64,000 nucleotides of DNA from Streptomyces sp. CG1 (GTDB lineage: Bacteria > Actinomycetota > Actinomycetes > Streptomycetales > Streptomycetaceae): positions 4,278,001 through 4,342,000 of the forward strand of contig NZ_CP163518.1 of the NCBI RefSeq assembly GCF_041080625.1, in the 5' to 3' direction. This document shows, in pieces, positions 9,241 through 17,945 of the stretch; within the stretch, counting starts at the first letter, position 1; each line of letters begins with the position of its first letter. The notes under the pieces were generated by a model. It was not told where the DNA came from and did no database searches. It saw nothing but the letters and a program-made list of their open reading frames with translations. A program made the translations under genes and the position numbers.

Positions 9241-10737
9241 TCAGCGCCCCTGGTAGCGCGCCGCGCCGGAACGGGCCGTACCGAGCTTGGCATAAAGCCG
9301 CTTGCCGGGGCACTCGGTGGCGAACCCGTCCCGATGGCCGGAGATGACGTTCAGGCGCACCTTCTTGCCTTTGGCGTAGCGGTTGCCTCCGGCCGACGTG
9401 AGATATGTCTTGCCGCGCGGATTGACCCCGTAGAGCCCGAGCTTCCACGCGGTGAGCTTGGCGATGGCCTTCACGGCGGCTCCGGACGGCTTCGTCGTGC
9501 CGTACGTGCCGAGCACGGCGATGCCCATGCTGTTGTTGTTGAACCCGAGGGTGTGCGCGCCGAGGACCGCCTTGGTCACGCCTCCGGCCCGGCCCTCGTA
9601 GATGGTTCCGCACTTGTCGACGAGGAAGTTGTAGCCGATGTCCCGCCAGCCCATGCTCGTGACGTGGTAGCGGTAGATACTGCGGATGACGGACGGGGCC
9701 TGGGAGCAGCTGTACTTGTTGCCTGAGGCCGTGTGGTGCACGAAGACCGCCTTGACCTTCTTCGTGTAGGCGAACCCGCCGTAGCGCAGTGTCTCGTCCG
9801 CTCCCCAGCCGCGGCGCGTGACGATCCGCGGGCGCGGCCCGATGTACGGCTTGCCCTTCACATCTCCCTTCAGGCGGGCGAGTTCCTCTTCGGTGGCCCG
9901 CTTGCCCAGCGCCGGGATCGCCAGGGCACCGAAGCGGGCGATGTCGGTGTTGGCGGCCTGGGCCGCTTGCGCCGCGTCCGTGTCCGCGTCCGTGTCCGGA
10001 CCGGTGCGGGGCATGTCGGCCGGCGCGCTCGCGGGCGGCGCCTCCTTGCCGGGCCTGCCGGGGTCGACGAGTTCCAGGCGCAGCCCCGACGGCAGCGGCG
10101 GTCTCGTCGGCCGGGACGGATGCGAGGACTCCGAGGGCCGAGAGGACCGGGACGGGTGCGACGGCTTTGCCGGGCGCGACGGTCGCGGGCCGCTCGTACG
10201 GGCGCTTCCCGCGTCCGCGTCATCGGCGCGGACCCGGATGTCCACTCCCTCGGCGTCGCCCACCCACAGCGGTGCGGTCGCCCCGCGCACCCGCCGCGCG
10301 GTGCTTTCGGCCGTGCCCGGGTCGGGGCCGTGGTCGGCGTTGTGCGTCTCGATGTCCTGCCAGCCGGACCACTCCCCCGTCGCAGCCGACCGGGTGCGCG
10401 CCTGGACCCGGCCGTGCAGCTCGGTGTCCGGGTCGGTCCAGACGACCCCGAGCAGCGAGAAGTGCTCGCCGTCGGGCCGGTACAGCCCCTGCACCGGGGC
10501 GATGCCGAGGACGCGCTGGTCGGTGAGGGGGGCCAGGGGCAGCGAGCGGGTGCTCCCCGGGACCGCGGTCACCGCGGTCCCGGCGCTCGCAGCGGTCGCA
10601 GCATGCGCACCTGTCGGAGTCGCGGTCGCGGCGGACGCGGTGGTCGCGGGCAGGGTCAGCGGAAGTGCGAGGGCCGTGGCGCAGGTGACGCCGATCGAGG
10701 AAGTCAGGAATCCAGGCATGCTTATGATCTTGGACAT
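9241..10737 (-). CDS. Secreted peptidoglycan-recognition amidase
   Basis: Exported N-acetylmuramoyl-L-alanine amidase/PGRP protein of about 498 residues. The start at 10737 gives MSKIISMPGFLTSSIGVTC, a signal peptide ending near LPATTASAATA; ATG at 10719 is an alternative. A beta-rich region (about 60-190) and a Pro/Ser/Arg-rich linker (about 195-260) lead to the C-terminal PGRP domain: RIVTRRGWGADE, the zinc ligand in VFVHHTASG, YNFLVDKCGTIYEGRAGG, LGAHTLGFNNNSMGIAVLG, and ISGHRDGFATECPGKRLY with the second histidine and cysteine ligands. It cleaves the stem peptide from glycan strands or at least binds peptidoglycan. It lies opposite the TIGR03089 gene with a shared upstream region, close to five LCP ligases. 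Confidence 0.9.
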   Translation of the reverse strand: MSKIISMPGFLTSSIGVTCATALALPLTLPATTASAATATPTGAHAATAASAGTAVTAVPGSTRSLPLAPLTDQRVLGIAPVQGLYRPDGEHFSLLGVVWTDPDTELHGRVQARTRSAATGEWSGWQDIETHNADHGPDPGTAESTARRVRGATAPLWVGDAEGVDIRVRADDADAGSARTSGPRPSRPAKPSHPSRSSRPSESSHPSRPTRPPLPSGLRLELVDPGRPGKEAPPASAPADMPRTGPDTDADTDAAQAAQAANTDIARFGALAIPALGKRATEEELARLKGDVKGKPYIGPRPRIVTRRGWGADETLRYGGFAYTKKVKAVFVHHTASGNKYSCSQAPSVIRSIYRYHVTSMGWRDIGYNFLVDKCGTIYEGRAGGVTKAVLGAHTLGFNNNSMGIAVLGTYGTTKPSGAAVKAIAKLTAWKLGLYGVNPRGKTYLTSAGGNRYAKGKKVRLNVISGHRDGFATECPGKRLYAKLGTARSGAARYQGR

Positions 10738-10848
10738 AGTCTGACAAATCTGTCCATTGGTGAACTGACGGGCCGTCGGCAACCGTTCCGCCGAACCGGT
10801 GGCCGCGGCAGACGCGGCGCATGTCCGCCCGCGCGTACCCTTTCCCGG

Positions 10849-11604
10849 GTGAACGCCACCGATCGCACCCCTGCCGACCTGCTGGCTTCCGCGCTCGCCG
10901 CGGACCCCGGCCGCCCGCTGGTGACCTTCTACGACGACGCCACGGGCGAACGCGTCGAACTGTCCGTGGCCACCTTCGCCAATTGGGTGGCCAAGACCGC
11001 GAACCTCCTCCAGGGCGACCTCTCCGCCGGGCCCGGCGACCGGGTCGCGCTGCTGCTGCCCGCGCACTGGCAGACGGCGGTGTGGCTGCTGGCCTGTTCG
11101 TCGGTGGGCGTGCTGGCGGATCTCGGTGGGGATCCGGCCGCGGCGGACGTGGCCGTCAGCGGGCCGGATGCGCTGGACGCGGCGCGGGCGTGCCGGGGGG
11201 AGCGGGTTGCGCTGGCGCTGCGGCCGCTGGGCGGGCGGTTCCCGCAGACCCCGGAGGGGTTCGTCGACTACGCCGTGGAAGTGCCGGGGCAGGGGGACCG
11301 GTTTGTGGCGTTCGCTCCGGTGGATCCCGAGGAGCCCGCCCTGATCGTGGCCGGGCGGGAGTTCAGCGGGGCGGAGGTTGCCGAGCGGGCCTTGGCGGAG
11401 GCGCCGTCGCTGGACTTGACCGGGCCCGGGTCGAGGTTGCTGTCAGGGTTGTCGTACGACACGTGGGAAGGGGTCAGCGCGGGGTTGTACGCGCCGCTTG
11501 CCACCGGCGGCTCTGTCGTGCTCTGCCGGAATCTCGACCGGCTGGACGAGGATGCTCTCGCCAAGCGGATCGAGAGTGAAAGGGTGACCGCGGTACGGCG
11601 GTAA
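10849..11604 (+). CDS. TIGR03089 family protein
   Basis: Conserved actinobacterial protein of 251 residues that looks like a shortened AMP-binding (acyl-CoA synthetase) fold: it keeps a region like the N-terminal domain (ATGERVELSVATFANWVAKTANLL, GPGDRVALLLPAHWQTAVWLLAC) and a late piece (SYDTWEGVSAGLYAPLATGGSVVL) but lacks the AMP-binding P-loop and the C-terminal lid. It is therefore probably not an active ligase. The GTG at 10849 begins VNATDRTPADLLASALAADP, where family members start. In mycobacteria a homologue sits beside the LCP gene cpsA, as here with the LCP gene 140 bp downstream, so a link with the envelope is likely but unproven. Confidence 0.8.
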   Translation: MNATDRTPADLLASALAADPGRPLVTFYDDATGERVELSVATFANWVAKTANLLQGDLSAGPGDRVALLLPAHWQTAVWLLACSSVGVLADLGGDPAAADVAVSGPDALDAARACRGERVALALRPLGGRFPQTPEGFVDYAVEVPGQGDRFVAFAPVDPEEPALIVAGREFSGAEVAERALAEAPSLDLTGPGSRLLSGLSYDTWEGVSAGLYAPLATGGSVVLCRNLDRLDEDALAKRIESERVTAVRR

Positions 11605-11616
11605 GCCCCGCGCCCC

Positions 11617-11644
11617 AGGGAATTCCCTGCCCGGGGAATTCCCC
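11617..11644. promoter_or_regulatory. Two adjacent palindromes before the first LCP gene
   Basis: CAGGGAATTCCCTG (11617-11630) is followed after two bases by CGGGGAATTCCCC (11632-11644). Both are perfect dyads with the same AATT centre. They could be a tandem operator or the stems of a 3' hairpin for the TIGR03089 gene. Confidence 0.4.
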
Positions 11645-11746
11645 ATCCCCCGATTGGAGTAGCTGAGGGTGCCTTCGCCGCCCTCCGCCGCCATGGTCGT
11701 AAGAGCAGGACGTGACGCTCGTACGCCATGAGGGGGTGCCTCCGTC

Positions 11747-12961
11747 GTGACCGACTCCGTGGGCAAGGCCCTCGGTCCCGGGCTCGGGGCCTCGGCCACC
11801 GGGGAAGGGGTGCGGCGGCGGCGCTGGGTGAAGAGGGCGGCGCTCGGGCTGGCCGTGCTCGTCGTGGCGGGCGTCGGGGGCGGGTGGGCCGTGTACGCCA
11901 AGCTCAGCAACAACATCACCGCCGATGACGCGGCCGCGCGCGAACTGGAACAGTACGAGCGGGAGCGGCCCACCGCGCTGGTGCGGGGCGCGCAGAACAT
12001 CCTGCTGATCGGGTCCGACACCCGGGCCGGGGACGGGAACGCGCAGTACGGGCGGGATCTGGGCAGTGAGCGGTCGGACACGACGATCCTGCTGCATCTG
12101 GCCGCGAACCGGCGCAGTGCCACCGCCGTGTCGCTGCCGAGGGACCTGATGGTGGACATCCCCGGCTGCCGGCAGTCGGACGGCAGCCGCAGCGAGCCGG
12201 TGTTCGCGATGTTCAACCACGCCTTCCAGGTGGGCGGTTCGGCGTGCACGATACGGACCGTCGAGAAGCTGACGGACATTCGCATCGACCACCACGTGGT
12301 CGTGGACTTCAGCGGGTTCAAGGAGATGGTGGACGCCGTCGACGGGGTGCAGGTCTGCCTGAAGGAGCCCATCGACGACAAGGCGGCCAAACTCAAGCTG
12401 CCCGCGGGGAAGGTCGGGCTCGACGGGGAGCAGGCGCTCGGGTATGTACGGGCCCGCAAGTCGCTCGGCGACGGCAGCGACACCGAGCGGATGGAACGCC
12501 AGCAGCGGTTCCTCGCCGCGCTCGTCGGCAAGATGCAGAGCAACGACGTCCTGCTGAACCCCGCGAAGCTGTATCCGGTGCTGGACGCGGCGACCTCCTC
12601 GCTGACCACCGATCCGGAACTGGCCAGTCTGCGTGGCATGTACCAGTTGGTGCGCGGGCTGCGTGACATCCCCACCGAACGGGTGCAGTTCCTGACCGTA
12701 CCGAGGGAGTCGTACGTCTACGACACCAATCGTGACCAACTCGTGGAGCCGGAAGCCGAGAAGCTGTTCGCGCGGCTGCGGGCCGACCGACCCGTGGCGG
12801 TGGCCCGCAACACGCCGGGAAACGGCCCGGAGACGGACCGAAAGACGGACGGAAAGGGCAACTCCTCCCCGGCGAACGGCGACCCCTCCCCCGCGAACGG
12901 CGATGCCTCCCCCGCGCCCACGTTCCACGGGAACACCGCCGCCGAACACACCTGTGAGTAG
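11747..12961 (+). CDS. LCP family glycopolymer ligase 1
   Basis: LytR-CpsA-Psr protein of 404 residues. A short basic cytoplasmic tail (VRRRRWVKR) precedes one membrane helix (about 31-50); the LCP catalytic domain follows outside the cell (about 75-330): NILLIGSDTRAGD, RSDTTILLHL, AVSLPRDLMVDIPG with the conserved arginine, FKEMVDAVDGVQVC, GEQALGYVRARK. LCP enzymes move polyprenyl-linked glycopolymers (teichoic acids, arabinogalactan in relatives) onto peptidoglycan. The C-terminal tail is low complexity with an octapeptide repeat SPANGDPSPANGDASPA and there is no LytR_C domain. GTG at 11747 has GAGGGGGTG upstream. It is the first of five LCP genes. Confidence 0.92.
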   Translation: MTDSVGKALGPGLGASATGEGVRRRRWVKRAALGLAVLVVAGVGGGWAVYAKLSNNITADDAAARELEQYERERPTALVRGAQNILLIGSDTRAGDGNAQYGRDLGSERSDTTILLHLAANRRSATAVSLPRDLMVDIPGCRQSDGSRSEPVFAMFNHAFQVGGSACTIRTVEKLTDIRIDHHVVVDFSGFKEMVDAVDGVQVCLKEPIDDKAAKLKLPAGKVGLDGEQALGYVRARKSLGDGSDTERMERQQRFLAALVGKMQSNDVLLNPAKLYPVLDAATSSLTTDPELASLRGMYQLVRGLRDIPTERVQFLTVPRESYVYDTNRDQLVEPEAEKLFARLRADRPVAVARNTPGNGPETDRKTDGKGNSSPANGDPSPANGDASPAPTFHGNTAAEHTCE

Positions 12962-13191
12962 TGCGGGCATCAAGACGCCGGACTTCCCTCAAGGAAATGG
13001 GGCGGATTGCCCAGTTGTAGGCAAGGGAATTTGTCACCGGCGTCGCTTGACGCTGAACTGGGCGGATAGTGTGAGCGATCCGGTGCATCCGGCCGCGAGA
13101 TCCGTCCTGGGGCCGTGCACTGTTTCACCGAGACCCGAGCGTCTTTGAGGGGGAAGGCGCCGCGTGGCCCCGACGGAGGATTCGGACAACC
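12962..13191 (+). promoter_or_regulatory. Promoter region of LCP gene 2
   Basis: This 230-bp gap has TTGACG at 13047-13052 and TAGTGT at 13067-13072. The hexamers match Streptomyces housekeeping consensus, but the 14-bp spacing is short, so only the -10 may be real. GGAGGA at 13175-13180 is the ribosome site for GTG 13192. Confidence 0.35.
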
Positions 13192-14949
13192 GTGGACGCG
13201 CAAGGCCGTGGGCGGGCGGACAACATCGACCCCGCAGATCAGTGGGTGCTCAATCCGAACACCGGCGAATACGAACTGCGACTGAGCACTTCCGCACCGC
13301 AGTCGTCGGTCCCCCGCCCCCGCAGACCCGGCCCCCGGGACAACGGCGGCGCGCCGCGCCGTCGTAAGGACTCGGCGCCCGGCGAGACCCGTGAGATGCC
13401 CAAGGCCCGCAACGGTTCCGTGCCGCCGCCGCGGTCGGGCCGGCGCCGGGGCGGCGAGCCGGAGGCTCCGCAGGGCCGCCGGGCGTCCCGGCGGCCGGTG
13501 AAGAAGACGTCGAAGGCGAAGAAGGCCCTTGCGTGGACCGCCGGCGGCACGGCGTTCGCGCTGGTCGCCATCGGCACGGCCGGCTATCTCTACCTCAAGC
13601 ACCTCGAGGGCAACGTCACCACGACGGACGTCGGCAGCGCGGCCAAGAACGGCTTCAGCAAGAACGACGCCTTCAACATCCTGATCATCGGCACCGACAA
13701 GCGCACCGGCAAGGGCAACGAGGGCTACGGCGACACGGGCAGCGTCGGGCACGCCGACACCGACATCCTGCTGCACGTCTCCAAGGACCGGACGAACGCG
13801 ACCGCGCTCAGCATTCCGCGCGACCTGGTCACGAACGTGCCGGACTGCCCGACCAAACAGCCGGACGGCAGCGAGAAGGTCGTCCCCGGCACGGACAACG
13901 TGCGCTTCAACACCAGCCTGGGGCAGGACGGCCGGGACCCCGGCTGCACCATGCGCACGGTGCAGCAGGTCACCGGCATCATGCCGGACCACTTCATGAT
14001 GGTGGACTTCAACGCGGTGAAGACGCTGACCTCGGCGGTCGGCGGGGTCGACGTGTGTCTCGCACACGCGGTGGACGACAAGGAGTCGCACCTCAAGCTG
14101 AGCGCCGGCCAGCACAAGATCGAGGGCGAGCAGGCGCTGGCCTTCGTGCGCACCCGGCACAGCTGGGGCAACCAGGGCGACCTCGACCGCATCAAGGTGC
14201 AGCAGCAGTTCATGGGCTCGCTGATGCGGAAGATGTCCTCCAGCGACACGCTCACCAACCCGTCGAAGCTGATCGACCTCGCCGAGGCCGCCACGAAGGC
14301 GCTGACCGTCGACCAGGGCATCGGCTCCGTGGGCACGCTCAAGGACATCGCGCTGGAGCTGAAGAAGGTCCCGACGAAGAACATCTCGTTCGTGACCGTG
14401 CCCGTGATCGACAACCCGGCCGACGGTGTCGTCCACAAGACGGTCATCGTCAACCAGACCACCGCGCCCGACGTCTTCAACGCCATCAAGAACGACGTCT
14501 CGTTCACCGAGGTGAAGAAGAAGCAGAAGGAGGAGAAGGACGCGGAGGCCGCGCGCCTGAAGGGCAGCAGGTCCGCGCCCTCCGATGTGCGGGTGCGGAT
14601 CCTCAACGGCGGTGCCGAGGCGGGCAGCGCGCAGGAGACCCTCCAGTGGCTGCAGACCAAGGAGGGCGTGCTCAAGTCCGAGAACGCGGGCAACGCGGGC
14701 CCCGCGGGCAAGACCACGCTGGAGTACGCACCCGACCAGGCCGCCCAGGCACGGGAGCTGGCTCAGCTCATGGGGCTGCCCGGTTCCGCGCTCGAGCCCG
14801 GCAAGAGTGTGACCAACTCCCAGGGGCTGCCGGCGATGACGCTGACGCTGGGCAAGGACTTCAAGGGCGCGGGTGCCTCCCTCACCGCGCCGGCCAAGGC
14901 GCCGGCCGTGGACAAGTCCACGGCGGACAAGGTGAAGTGCGCCTCTTAG
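13192..14949 (+). CDS. LCP family ligase 2 with LytR_C domain
   Basis: Longest LCP protein of the group, 585 residues. It starts with about 110 cytoplasmic residues rich in Pro, Arg and Gly, then one membrane helix (about 113-135, ALAWTAGGTAFALVAIGTAGYLYL). The LCP domain includes NILIIGTDKRTGKG, DTDILLHVSKDR, ALSIPRDLVTNVPDC, LTSAVGGVDVCLAHAV and GEQALAFVRTRHSWG. After a charged KKKQKEEKDAEAARLK stretch, a C-terminal LytR_C domain (about 463-565) begins VRVRILNGGAEAGSAQETL. Start GTG 13192 follows GGAGGA by 11 bp. The RTRHSWG motif is shared with LCP 3, suggesting recent duplication. Confidence 0.92.
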   Translation: MDAQGRGRADNIDPADQWVLNPNTGEYELRLSTSAPQSSVPRPRRPGPRDNGGAPRRRKDSAPGETREMPKARNGSVPPPRSGRRRGGEPEAPQGRRASRRPVKKTSKAKKALAWTAGGTAFALVAIGTAGYLYLKHLEGNVTTTDVGSAAKNGFSKNDAFNILIIGTDKRTGKGNEGYGDTGSVGHADTDILLHVSKDRTNATALSIPRDLVTNVPDCPTKQPDGSEKVVPGTDNVRFNTSLGQDGRDPGCTMRTVQQVTGIMPDHFMMVDFNAVKTLTSAVGGVDVCLAHAVDDKESHLKLSAGQHKIEGEQALAFVRTRHSWGNQGDLDRIKVQQQFMGSLMRKMSSSDTLTNPSKLIDLAEAATKALTVDQGIGSVGTLKDIALELKKVPTKNISFVTVPVIDNPADGVVHKTVIVNQTTAPDVFNAIKNDVSFTEVKKKQKEEKDAEAARLKGSRSAPSDVRVRILNGGAEAGSAQETLQWLQTKEGVLKSENAGNAGPAGKTTLEYAPDQAAQARELAQLMGLPGSALEPGKSVTNSQGLPAMTLTLGKDFKGAGASLTAPAKAPAVDKSTADKVKCAS

Positions 14950-15043
14950 GAAATTCTTAGGTAACCCTACGGGTCCGTCGTGCGTCTAACTGGACGCGGG
15001 GCGGGCCCGTTGGTACGCGCAAGGGGTGGGGAGGGCAGGACGT

Positions 15044-16702
15044 TTGGCGCAGAGCGATGTGCGAGGGCAGGATCCTGCGGTGGACGACACGATGTCGCTC
15101 GCACCGCGGGACGGCGGGACGCCGGAGGGGGCCGGCCGGCACGGCGGGGGGCAGCGCGCAGGCGGTTCCGGGACCGAGCGGCCGCGCCGCAGACGGAGGG
15201 CTCTGCGGTGGTCGGCGACCATACTCGCGGTGGTGATACTCGGCAGCGCGGGCGCCGGCTATCTCTACTACCAGCATCTGAACTCCAATATCCAGAAGGG
15301 CCGACGCAGCAGCGGCGACGACTCCAAGGCCCACAAGACACCGGCGAACGCGGCCGGTCAGACGCCGGTGAACATCCTGCTGATCGGCTCGGACAGCCGT
15401 AACTCCGCGGAGAATCTGAGGCTCGGCGGCAGCAGGGACAGCGTCGGCGCCCCGGGGAACGCCGACGTGCAGATGCTCATCCACCTCTCCGCGGACCGCA
15501 AGAGCGCCGCCATGGTGAGCATCCCCCGGGACACCCGCGTCGACATCCCGAAGTGCACGGACCCGGACACCGGCAAGGTCTATCCGGCGACCAACGACAT
15601 CATCAACACCACGCTGGGCCGCGGCGGGGCGGGCTGCACGCTGGCCACCTGGGAGAACCTCACCGGGGTCTACATCGACCACTGGATGACGATCGACTTC
15701 GCGGGTGTGGTGAGCATGGCGGACGCCATCGGCGGCGTCGACGTCTGTGTGAAGCAGAACGTCTGGGACCACTCGACGCCGGCCCAGCGCGGCGGCTCCG
15801 GGCTGAAGTTGACGGCCGGGACGCACAAGGTCCAGGGCGTGCAGGCCCTGCAGTGGCTGCGCACGCGGCACGCCTGGGGCAGCGACCTGATGCGGGCCCG
15901 CGCCCAGCACATGTACCTGAACTCGATGATCCGCACGCTGAAGCAGCAGAACGTGTTCACGGACTCCGGCCGGCTGATGAACCTGGCCGAGGCGGCCACC
16001 AAGTCCCTGAAGGTCTCCGAGGAGATCGGCACGGTCAAGAAGCTGTACGACCTGGCCATGGAGATGAAGTCGGTGCCGTCGAACCGCATCACGTCGGTGA
16101 CGATGCCCAACGTCAAGGACAGCGCGAACTCCGAGCACGTGGTGCCGGATCCGGCCGGCGCCGACCGGATCTGGCAGATGCTCCGCGACGACGTGCCGCT
16201 CGACAAGAACGGCGACAAGAACGGCAAGGCCTCGGACACACCGCAGGTCGCGAGCAAGGGTACGGCGGCCAAGTCGCCGTCCACAGACCCTGGTCGGCTG
16301 GGCGTGCTGGTGCGCAACGCCACGCAGAGTTCCACCGAGAGCGCGGTCCCGGGGCGGGCGAACGACATCAGCCAGGTGCTGGCGCAGCAGGGCTATACGC
16401 GGGCGAGTGCCGACACCTCGGGGGCGCTGTCCGAGGACAGTACGGTCGTGCAGTACCCGAGCGCGGATCTGCAGGGGGACGCGCAGGCGGTGGCGAAGGC
16501 GCTCGGCATCCCGACGAGCGCGGTGAAGAGGTCGACCGATGTGTCGGGGGTCACGGTGGTCGTGGGCGCGGACTGGCGCACCGGCACCGCGTTTCCGAAG
16601 CAGTCCAAGCCGAAGGCCGGCGACCTGCCCACCGGCTCCGACGCCATCAACGGGTCGGACTCGTCACAGTGCATGGACGTGTACGAGCCGTATCAGTGGT
16701 AG
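15044..16702 (+). CDS. LCP family ligase 3 with LytR_C domain
   Basis: LCP protein of about 552 residues. I prefer the TTG at 15044 (MAQSDVRGQDPAVDD) because GGGAGGGCAGGA lies 5-16 bp before it; GTG at 15026 is in frame but sits inside that purine tract. A basic segment RPRRRRRALR precedes the membrane helix WSATILAVVILGSAGAGYLYY. Core motifs: NILLIGSDSRNSAEN, VQMLIHLSADR, MVSIPRDTRVDIPKC, MADAIGGVDVCVKQNV, QALQWLRTRHAWGSD. A LytR_C domain (LGVLVRNATQSSTESAVPGRAN...) ends the protein. It shares architecture with LCP 2 directly upstream and a strong terminator follows. Confidence 0.92.
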   Translation: MAQSDVRGQDPAVDDTMSLAPRDGGTPEGAGRHGGGQRAGGSGTERPRRRRRALRWSATILAVVILGSAGAGYLYYQHLNSNIQKGRRSSGDDSKAHKTPANAAGQTPVNILLIGSDSRNSAENLRLGGSRDSVGAPGNADVQMLIHLSADRKSAAMVSIPRDTRVDIPKCTDPDTGKVYPATNDIINTTLGRGGAGCTLATWENLTGVYIDHWMTIDFAGVVSMADAIGGVDVCVKQNVWDHSTPAQRGGSGLKLTAGTHKVQGVQALQWLRTRHAWGSDLMRARAQHMYLNSMIRTLKQQNVFTDSGRLMNLAEAATKSLKVSEEIGTVKKLYDLAMEMKSVPSNRITSVTMPNVKDSANSEHVVPDPAGADRIWQMLRDDVPLDKNGDKNGKASDTPQVASKGTAAKSPSTDPGRLGVLVRNATQSSTESAVPGRANDISQVLAQQGYTRASADTSGALSEDSTVVQYPSADLQGDAQAVAKALGIPTSAVKRSTDVSGVTVVVGADWRTGTAFPKQSKPKAGDLPTGSDAINGSDSSQCMDVYEPYQW

Positions 16703-16719
16703 CCGGTCAGCGGTAGCCG

Positions 16720-16752
16720 AACGGCCCCTCCCGCAAGCCGGGAGGGGCCGTT
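16720..16752. terminator. Bidirectional terminator after LCP 3
   Basis: Perfect 14-bp arms AACGGCCCCTCCCG and CGGGAGGGGCCGTT with a 5-nt loop, between two convergent genes. Confidence 0.9.
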
Positions 16753-16773
16753 GAGGTCAGTGCACCGCGTGCT

Positions 16774-17817
16774 TCAGCGCGAGCTGAGCACCGCCGGGCG
16801 CCGTGACGCGACGACCCTCTTCGCCAGCGACTTCGGGCTGGTCAGGAAGCCCCAGCCCCAGCACATGTGCATGGTGGCCAGGGCCACCGGGATCTGCAGC
16901 CGGGCCTTCAGGGGCAGCCCCTTGCCCGCCGGGACGGAGCCCGCGGCGATCGCCGCCAGATAGCCGGCGGGAACGACGAGGCCCCAAGGGGTGAGTGCCG
17001 CGCCGGCCACGATCCCGGCCGCTATGGCGCAGACTGCCGTCGGCGGGGCGAGGTAGCGCAGGTTGATGGAGCCGGAGTGGTAGCGGGCCACGACGTGCCG
17101 CCAGCGGCCGTAGTCCTTGTACTGCTTGGCCAGCGCCCGCACCGAGGGCCGCGGCCGGTACGACACCCGCAGCTCGGGCGAGAACCAGACGAGTCCGCCC
17201 GCTTCCCTGATCCGGAAGTTCAGCTCCCAGTCCTGGGCGCGGATGAACTCCTCGTTGTAGCCGCCCTGTTGCTCCAGCGCCTCGCGGCGGAAGACGCCGA
17301 GGTAGACGGTCTCGGCCGGACCCGCCTCGCCGCCCGTGTGGAAGGCGGCGTTGCCGACACCGATCTTCGAGGTCATCGCGGCGGCGACCGCATGCTCCCA
17401 GTCGTTCTCGCCCTCGGCGTGCATGATGCCGCCGACGTTCTGCGCGCCGGTCTCCTCCAGGAGCCGGACGGCGGTGGCGATGTAGTTCGGCGAGAGCATG
17501 CCGTGACCGTCGACGCGGACCACGATCGGGTGCCGGGAGGCCTTGATCGCGGCGTTCAGCGCGGCGGGCGTGCGGCCGGTGGGATTCGGGACAGTATGGA
17601 CGCGCTTGCTTTGATGGGACGCAGTTTCCCGCACCAGCTCGGCTGCGATCTCGTCCGTGCGGTCCGTGGACGGACCGAGGGCGATGACGACCTCCAGCTC
17701 GCCGGCGTACTCCTGCGCGAGGATCGCTTGGACGGCCCCGCGCAGATGCCGCTCCTCGTCGAGGACGGGCATGATCACGGAAACAGCGGGGAGCCGCACG
17801 TCGGGCTTGGCGTTCAT
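16774..17817 (-). CDS. Family 2 glycosyltransferase, membrane anchored
   Basis: GT2 enzyme of 347 residues. SVIMPVLDEERHLRGAV is the nucleotide-binding strand, VVRVDGHGMLSPNYI carries the metal-binding DxD-like site (DGH), and RAQDWELNFRIREAGG is the catalytic-base region (the usual ED is QD/WE here). Two or three hydrophobic stretches near the C-terminus (AVCAIAAGIVAGAAL, LVVPAGYLAAIAAGSV) place it at the membrane. It belongs to the ExoA/succinoglycan-like group that extends lipid-linked glycans. It is divergent from LCP 4, whose start is 128 bp away, so the two may be regulated together. The product likely becomes a substrate of the LCP ligases. Confidence 0.88.
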   Translation of the reverse strand: MNAKPDVRLPAVSVIMPVLDEERHLRGAVQAILAQEYAGELEVVIALGPSTDRTDEIAAELVRETASHQSKRVHTVPNPTGRTPAALNAAIKASRHPIVVRVDGHGMLSPNYIATAVRLLEETGAQNVGGIMHAEGENDWEHAVAAAMTSKIGVGNAAFHTGGEAGPAETVYLGVFRREALEQQGGYNEEFIRAQDWELNFRIREAGGLVWFSPELRVSYRPRPSVRALAKQYKDYGRWRHVVARYHSGSINLRYLAPPTAVCAIAAGIVAGAALTPWGLVVPAGYLAAIAAGSVPAGKGLPLKARLQIPVALATMHMCWGWGFLTSPKSLAKRVVASRRPAVLSSR

Positions 17818-17945
17818 AGGGGGCTCACGTTACCGCGAACGGGGGACACCGGTGCGCGCCGCCGGGGCGTAGGCCCGGGCTGGAGATCGTATCGGCCTAC
17901 GGTGCTCACGGATCCCACGTACGGCCTCGTCCGGAGGTGTCCTTC

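Noticed and set aside
11474..12973. 499-residue open frame opposite the first LCP gene
   Set aside because: Mirror of a real gene in GC-rich DNA; low-complexity Arg/Gly/His composition and no family motifs.
13047..13072. Strong promoter call for LCP gene 2
   Set aside because: The hexamers look right but 14-bp spacing is too short; kept only as a weak feature.
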